From the NCBI RefSeq assembly GCF_900114705.1, contig NZ_FOTW01000030.1:16707-80706 (forward strand): a DNA stretch of 64,000 nt, read 5' to 3'. Shown piece by piece: positions 61,001-64,000 of the stretch (position 1 is the first letter of the stretch; each line of letters begins with the position of its first letter). Under the pieces are notes generated by a model. It had not been told where the DNA came from and made no database searches. It worked only from the letters and a program-made list of their open reading frames with translations. Source of the stretch: Rugamonas rubra (GTDB lineage: Bacteria; Pseudomonadota; Gammaproteobacteria; Burkholderiales; Burkholderiaceae_D). The position numbers and the translations under genes are program-made.

Positions 61001-61425
61001 AGGCCGAGGCTGATGCCGGCGCGCTGCGGCACGGCGAACTCGGCGCCCGGCAGCGCCGCCTGGAAGTGCTCGGCCACGCGCTGCTGCTGGGCGGCGGCCG
61101 GCGTGTTGACGGTGGCCGCGCCCAGATGGCGGGCGTGGCCGGCGATCAGCGCGGCGCCGGCCAGCGCCGCCGCGACGGCGCCCAGGCCGGCCAGCCGGGC
61201 CGGCGTCCACAGCCGGGCCTTTGGCGCGCGGGCGCGTGCCGCGTACGCGCCAGAGCCGCCTCGCCCCGTGCCCGTGCCAATGTCTGCGCCCTTGCTCGCG
61301 GCCGGCACCGCGCGCAGTGTCGCGCCGCGCGCGCGCGCCGCGCCGAAGCGCAAATTGGCCAGGCGGCGACGGGCGCGGCGGCGTTCCGCCATCGCTTGTA
61401 AAACCTTAGAGAGGAAAGACGCCAT
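58012..61425 (-). CDS. High-molecular-weight penicillin-binding transpeptidase, SEDS-partner candidate
   Basis: 1137 residues. After a basic N-terminus there is one membrane helix (about 70-92), then about 690 residues of periplasmic sequence of unknown type, and a C-terminal transpeptidase domain with all three active-site motifs: S786TFK, S874LN and K1052TGTA. So it forms peptide cross-links through an acyl-enzyme. No glycosyltransferase (PBP1a-type) domain is seen, so it is of class B type and should need a SEDS partner, such as the protein at 26861. The tail is a Ser/Gln/Ala low-complexity run (SQAQSQAQ). Start 61425 gives MASFLSKVL; a longer frame to 61485 has no better signal. First gene of a seven-gene minus-strand operon. 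Confidence 0.88.
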   Translation of the reverse strand: MASFLSKVLQAMAERRRARRRLANLRFGAARARGATLRAVPAASKGADIGTGTGRGGSGAYAARARAPKARLWTPARLAGLGAVAAALAGAALIAGHARHLGAATVNTPAAAQQQRVAEHFQAALPGAEFAVPQRAGISLGLQPAGAVLVAAGMQAAPAVRLDLCGQLRNGGNGALLPLRLGYRFDDVRRWVARNEQSRAPLALRNVLLVRERAAGSGQPAMPEVEISGRAMADFADPLATPLQLNWRNGPASTRWLGDASLGQPEQGTSARVGLRQQGWLLWGGDGVNNSNALRIERRASALCPQAGELVLQMYQLPDAGAGAVSALPASALVTAFPARGQAVSTYLTAGQYRVPAAPRAELEDQSLFQSLQQRGLVRLAPGGAVELAPRDLLQWSAAGAADRAGDLAAWRAVPVDAATRKLIKRLYHQADGEYVRQQVDIFNGERRLLAWRGRDGAVSGWRASVVSGGVDSPLPASAQMPGAATRVFAQLPQGWQPWTRVARWPQAPSHPAVRLTLELAGPAAGGEQQRLLLLGRARAATGARMQALAACSGRACAAADDAQELTLTLLPGARSVQLDVEALAVDTPQDQKYRHLRLAAGRLLWQQLPDSATAAGPAALAPSTVLLQDRNGTLLWADGAPTQPALDAGLATLLGVGPEHASGVAGMLARLPSASGGPLAGRLTLDLPLQTLSQRVLDCVGMRRGRWDGAACVGGQAAPERRHAGLVILDTETGDVLAAAGAGTGAVTGANWAEVRDFDRSNPARSPLRLPALQHDGGAHQSPGSTFKVVSALGLELAAVGDPQLDGLLGGLPLAAINRIAQQRGFAFQTDAATYPLDPRRLQLAHITNYKEQSLDRRAQDGKLGLAQALTYSLNTWFAWSSELSDRSLFGRPDGGAPDLQALDAGALDSVRPILAAAHRLGFEQALRLDGGLLPADYRWSAWDALQTTPAHIDPIHSRHELRQMAIGLRMQATPLQMALAAGAVGQGRVVAPRLLLALDGRASKAPLMAPLGIRLDRIRAGMKGVVDVGTGAGAFAGPALAELRHGLYGKTGTAPTGEGTATVWFTGWLEPGSLPGQTHRLALAAFVSHSEASGGEHAAPMLAALLTTLVKPRPMQIQARSQAQSQAQSQEQRVK

Positions 61426-61637
61426 ACAAGCCCCGCGCAGCTGTGATCGATGTGCCGGGCATTGCGGGGGGAGGCGCAAAGGCATGGTCGAGCTGTCATC
61501 GTTTGATCGGCGAAAAATGCAGTTCGTCCCGTCAAAGCGGCGTCTCGTCGCAATCCGATGGCCGCACCAAGTGGCTTTGGCTACAGTGCATACATCGCAA
61601 CACCACGACCACCACCACCGCCGCTAGGAGCCGCAAA

Positions 61638-61892
61638 ATGAACGTCCTGAAAAATTTCGAAGCCCTGTTCGTCGTCACCCTGGGCCTGGCATGCGCCGCC
61701 AACTACGCGCTCGACAGCGCGCCACAGCCACAGCAGCAAGCCAAGGTCGCCACCGTCGCCATGGCCGCGCCGGCCAATATGCAAGTGGTGGTGGTCAGCG
61801 CCAAGCGCCTGAGCACCGAGCAGAAGCTGCAATCGCTGGCCGATGAACAAAAGGCCGCGCTGAACACCGCCGGCACCGCGAGCAAGATGTGA
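61638..61892 (+). CDS. Small membrane-anchored or secreted hypothetical protein
   Basis: 84 residues. TAGGAG lies before the ATG. An N-terminal hydrophobic segment (ALFVVTLGLACAANYAL, residues 9-25) could be a signal or an anchor; the rest (VVVVSAKRLSTEQKLQSLADEQKAAL) is helical and charged. Not recognised. It is divergent from the PBP gene, 212 bases away. Confidence 0.6.
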   Translation: MNVLKNFEALFVVTLGLACAANYALDSAPQPQQQAKVATVAMAAPANMQVVVVSAKRLSTEQKLQSLADEQKAALNTAGTASKM

Positions 61893-62219
61893 TGGGCAGC
61901 CGCCGCCTTCGCCTGCACCCGCCGTGCGCCGCGCGCGCCGCGCAGTGACAGGCGAAGCCCCACAGCCCCCCCCCGCAGCACGCCATGCGCAGTAAGCAGT
62001 AAGCAGTAAGCAGTAAGCAGTAAGCAGTAAGCACCACCCTCCGCCGCCGCCTCGCCACCCGCCTCGCTAGCAGCCTCCGCCGAAGTCTGTGCGCCAACGT
62101 ACACAGTTCATCGCAGAGAATGTGTCAGATGTAAGCACTTGAATCAGTCGTCCCGCCGCCGCGCGCCGCTTGCTATATTTGTCGCAAGCGTGAACACCAC
62201 GCAGCCACCGGAGAACCCT
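61893..62219. other. Intergenic region with a 7-base tandem repeat
   Basis: 327 bases without a convincing gene. It includes six copies of AGTAAGC (61991-62032). After 62070 the sequence becomes AT-richer and holds the leader of the next gene. Confidence 0.6.
61991..62032. repeat. Tandem repeat AGTAAGC x 6
   Basis: Six perfect, uninterrupted copies of the heptamer AGTAAGC. The copy number is likely to vary between strains by replication slippage. Confidence 0.95.
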
Positions 62220-62885
62220 ATGATCAAGCCCACCTTTTATGCCGCTGCCATGATCGCGCTCAGCGCAGCAGCCTTCCTGCCCGCCGTCGCATCCGCCGAG
62301 GTCGGGCTGAGCATCGTCGTGCGCGACGCGCCGCCGCCGGCCCGTTTCGAAAGCATCCCCGTGGCCCGGCGCGGCCAGGTCTGGGCGCCCGGCTACTGGA
62401 ATTGGGACGGCCGCCGCCACGTCTGGCTGGCCGGCCACTGGGAATCGGAACGCCGCGGCGAGCAGTACCGCCACGCCGAATGGCGCCAGGAGCGCGACGG
62501 CTGGCGCCTGCAGCCGGCCGGCTGGATCGGCGTCAGCACGCCGGGCTACGACTACGCCAACGTCGCCCCGCCGCCGCCGCGCTACGAGAACGTGCCGCGT
62601 CCGCGTCCCGGCTACAACTGGGCGCCCGGTAGCTGGGAATGGCGCCACGGCCGCCACGAATGGCGCGGCGGCAGCTGGATCGCCGTGCGGCCCGGCTACG
62701 TCTACAACCAGCCGCAGTGGCGCGAACGCGAAGGCCGCTGGTATCGCGACGAGGCGCGCTGGGAGCGCCATGGCGGCGGCGACCGCGACCACGACGGCGT
62801 ACCCAACCGCTATGACCGCGACCGCGACGGCGACGGCGTGCCGAACCGCCACGACCGCCGGCCGGACAATCCGCGCCGCGACTAG
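62220..62885 (+). CDS. YXWGXW-repeat secreted protein with Asp-rich tail
   Basis: 221 residues. A signal peptide (to AVASAE) is followed by YXWGXW-type repeats (APGYWNWDGRRHVWLAGHW; APGSWEWRHGRHEWRGGSW), a motif of small secreted proteins in Betaproteobacteria with unknown function. The end (DRDHDGVPNRYDRDRDGDGVPN) is a thrombospondin-3-like Ca2+-binding pattern. A frame upstream from 62139 exists but ATG 62220 starts the signal peptide. Tyr/Trp/Arg-rich composition. Confidence 0.85.
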   Translation: MIKPTFYAAAMIALSAAAFLPAVASAEVGLSIVVRDAPPPARFESIPVARRGQVWAPGYWNWDGRRHVWLAGHWESERRGEQYRHAEWRQERDGWRLQPAGWIGVSTPGYDYANVAPPPPRYENVPRPRPGYNWAPGSWEWRHGRHEWRGGSWIAVRPGYVYNQPQWREREGRWYRDEARWERHGGGDRDHDGVPNRYDRDRDGDGVPNRHDRRPDNPRRD

Positions 62886-62976
62886 CATTCCGCGTGGCTA
62901 GTTGCTCGACAACGGCCGCGCACTAGGTGGGGCGGCGCCAGATCGGTTATGCTGGCGCCTGCCACCACATCAACAA

Positions 62977-63032
62977 GGGGACGGCGCCGCGCGCCGGGCT
63001 GTGGACCGGCCTGGCGCGCGGCGCCGTTCCCC
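62977..63032. repeat. Large GC-rich imperfect palindrome
   Basis: The arm GGGGACGGCGCCGCGCGCC (62977-62995) pairs with GGCGCGCGGCGCCGTTCCCC (63013-63032) across a 17-base loop. It lies just before the RNase H-like gene and may be a REP-type element or a transcript structure. Confidence 0.75.
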
Positions 63033-63039
63033 GTTTACT

Positions 63040-63753
63040 ATGCCGACAGAAGAATTCGACCGTCTCGCCGCCGCCGCGTACAAGGGCGAGCGCACCAGCG
63101 GCCGCCGCCTGGCGGCGCGCAGCGGCGTGTCCGAGCTGGACGCGCTGCGCCAGACGCTGACCCTGGCCGCCGGCGGCGCCGGGCTGGACCAGCTGTTGAC
63201 CGCCCGCGCGCGGCTGCGCCAATGCGAGCGGCAACGCCGCGCCGCCAAGCTGGAGGTCAAGGCCGCCGCGCTGGCGCAGAAGCGGGCGCGCGCCCAGCCG
63301 GCGCCGGGCGCCTGGCAGGCCTGGTTCGACGGCTCGGCCCATCCCAACCCGGGCCGCCTGGGCATCGGCGCGCTGCTGTGCGGGCCGCAGGGCCAGCGCG
63401 TCGAGATCAGCCGGCGCGCCGGCCACGGCAACAGCGGCGAGGCCGAGTACCTGGCCCTGATCGCGCTGCTGGAGGCGGCGCAGGCGCTGCGGCCGGCGCA
63501 GTTGCTGGTGTACGGCGACAGCCAGGTGGTGATCAACGACGTCAACCAACCGGCCGCGCCGGCCGCCAAGGGCTTGGAGCCGCACCGCGCCCGCGTCGCC
63601 GAGCTGCTGGCCGGCCTGGGCGAGGTCAGCCTGCGCTGGATTCCGCGCCACCGCAACGGCGCCGCCGACGGCCTGTCGCAGCAGGCCATCGCCTCCTGGC
63701 CGGCGGCGCTGCCCGGGGAACCGGCCGACTGGCCGACATCGTCCACGTCGTAG
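63040..63753 (+). CDS. Ribonuclease HI-fold protein with N-terminal helical domain
   Basis: 237 residues. The N-terminal about 85 residues are helical and Ala/Arg-rich (LTLAAGGAGLDQLLTARARL), of unknown role. The RNase H domain (about 88-225) has the metal Asp/Glu set: WFDGSAHPNPGRLG (Asp), EAEYLALIALLEAA (Glu), VYGDSQVVINDV (Asp) and RHRNGAADGLSQQA (last Asp). These would cleave RNA in RNA:DNA hybrids. This belongs to the stand-alone plant/bacterial RNase H-like branch rather than RnhA. ATG 63040 has no clear ribosome site because of the palindrome just upstream. Confidence 0.85.
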   Translation: MPTEEFDRLAAAAYKGERTSGRRLAARSGVSELDALRQTLTLAAGGAGLDQLLTARARLRQCERQRRAAKLEVKAAALAQKRARAQPAPGAWQAWFDGSAHPNPGRLGIGALLCGPQGQRVEISRRAGHGNSGEAEYLALIALLEAAQALRPAQLLVYGDSQVVINDVNQPAAPAAKGLEPHRARVAELLAGLGEVSLRWIPRHRNGAADGLSQQAIASWPAALPGEPADWPTSSTS

Positions 63754-63782
63754 CGGGTGGCCGCGAAACGTACTCCTACTCC

Positions 63783-63931
63783 GGGGTCAGTGCCGACATT
63801 CGGACACGAGCTGAGCCATAAATGGTTTCCGGCCTTGCAAGCTATTCTCTACCGCTGAGACCGTGTCCAAATGTCGGCACTGACCCTGCCCTACTACCGC
63901 TGAGACCGTGTCCGAATGTCGGCACTGACCC
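63783..63931. repeat. GGTCAGTGCCGACATTCGGACACG repeat array
   Basis: One copy of GGGGTCAGTGCCGACATTCGGACACG at 63783-63808 and two inverted copies at 63862-63886 and 63906-63931; the last two are inside direct repeats of 37 bases beginning TACCGCTGAGACCGTGTCC (63850 and 63895). Copy 63862 has one change (A for G). The 247 bases after the RNase H-like gene hold no gene. Confidence 0.85.
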
Positions 63932-64000
63932 TAATGCCGTTGACTTAAGCAATCGATAGCGGTTGTAAACGCGTTTTCGTTGTGTTAACTTCTCGGCATG

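Noticed and set aside
61703..62104. Minus-strand frame with a YCLLLTA repeat
   Set aside because: The repeat is only the translation of the AGTAAGC tandem repeat, and no ribosome site is present.

Overview
The window is high-GC DNA from a betaproteobacterium, most likely an Oxalobacteraceae genus such as Massilia, Duganella or a relative. I infer this from the codon use, the GC-rich Ala/Pro-heavy proteins, an NnrU-like protein, and the dispersed GGGGTCAGACCCC-type palindromes; no rRNA or marker gene is present to prove it. I found no tRNA, rRNA, CRISPR array or intact insertion sequence.

Layout. 1-2.7 kb: an aminoglycoside phosphotransferase-family gene, a TetR regulator divergent from a small membrane protein (with visible palindromic operators), a VOC protein and the broken end of an MFS transporter. 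2.8-8.8 kb: glycerate 2-kinase, a Yip1-like membrane protein, NnrU-like protein, a small hypothetical, an M28 peptidase, a GNAT acetyltransferase and a glycine-zipper protein, closed by a strong terminator. 8.9-19.5 kb (minus strand): an 11-gene tellurium-resistance/stress (Ter) operon with five TerD-superfamily proteins (terD, terD, terF, terZ, terA), an AIM24 protein, and a biosynthetic module (ATP-grasp, phosphoribosyltransferase-TRSP, HAD, StiP/PELOTA, HpcH/CitE-like lyase). 19.8-34.7 kb (plus strand, divergent): three tandem TerY-type vWA proteins, PP2C phosphatase and kinase (the TerY-P triad), then a second kinase, a SEDS (FtsW/RodA-type) glycosyltransferase with an FHA-like insert, an unrecognised scaffold-like protein, an SH3b membrane protein, a second PP2C and an FHA protein.

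34.7-38.6 kb is an AT-richer accessory block: tandem hairpins, a degenerate TTAGAC-centred repeat field, two genes each split by one in-frame stop codon, a TonB/Sel1 protein and a ParE/RHH toxin-antitoxin pair. 38.6-43.7 kb is a Fur-controlled iron surface-signalling locus (ECF sigma factor, FecR-type regulator, TonB receptor, siderophore esterase). 43.8-48.4 kb has an NTF2-like lipid-free secreted protein, a ParA-HEPN gene pair, pirin, OsmC and RidA proteins. 48.5-61.4 kb (minus strand) is a seven-gene operon: a high-molecular-weight penicillin-binding transpeptidase first, then three unrecognised proteins (one with a sigma-like HTH), a Lon-type protease-like protein, a zinc-ribbon/SPFH-like coiled-coil protein and a SHOCT-kinase-FGE fusion. 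61.6-64 kb holds two small secreted proteins, an RNase H-like protein and a repeat array.

How it may work together. The Ter operons look like a stress-sensing system in which TerD/vWA proteins bind Ca2+ and proteins, kinases and PP2C phosphatases set phosphorylation state, and the biosynthetic enzymes make a nucleoside-like metabolite. The unusual part is that the same window also encodes a SEDS glycosyltransferase, a cognate-looking PBP transpeptidase, FHA readers, two or three kinases and two PP2C phosphatases. That parts list mirrors the actinobacterial pknA/pknB-pstP-rodA-pbpA-fhaA/fhaB locus, so I propose a Ter-linked, phospho-regulated peptidoglycan synthase. This link is inference from gene content and order.
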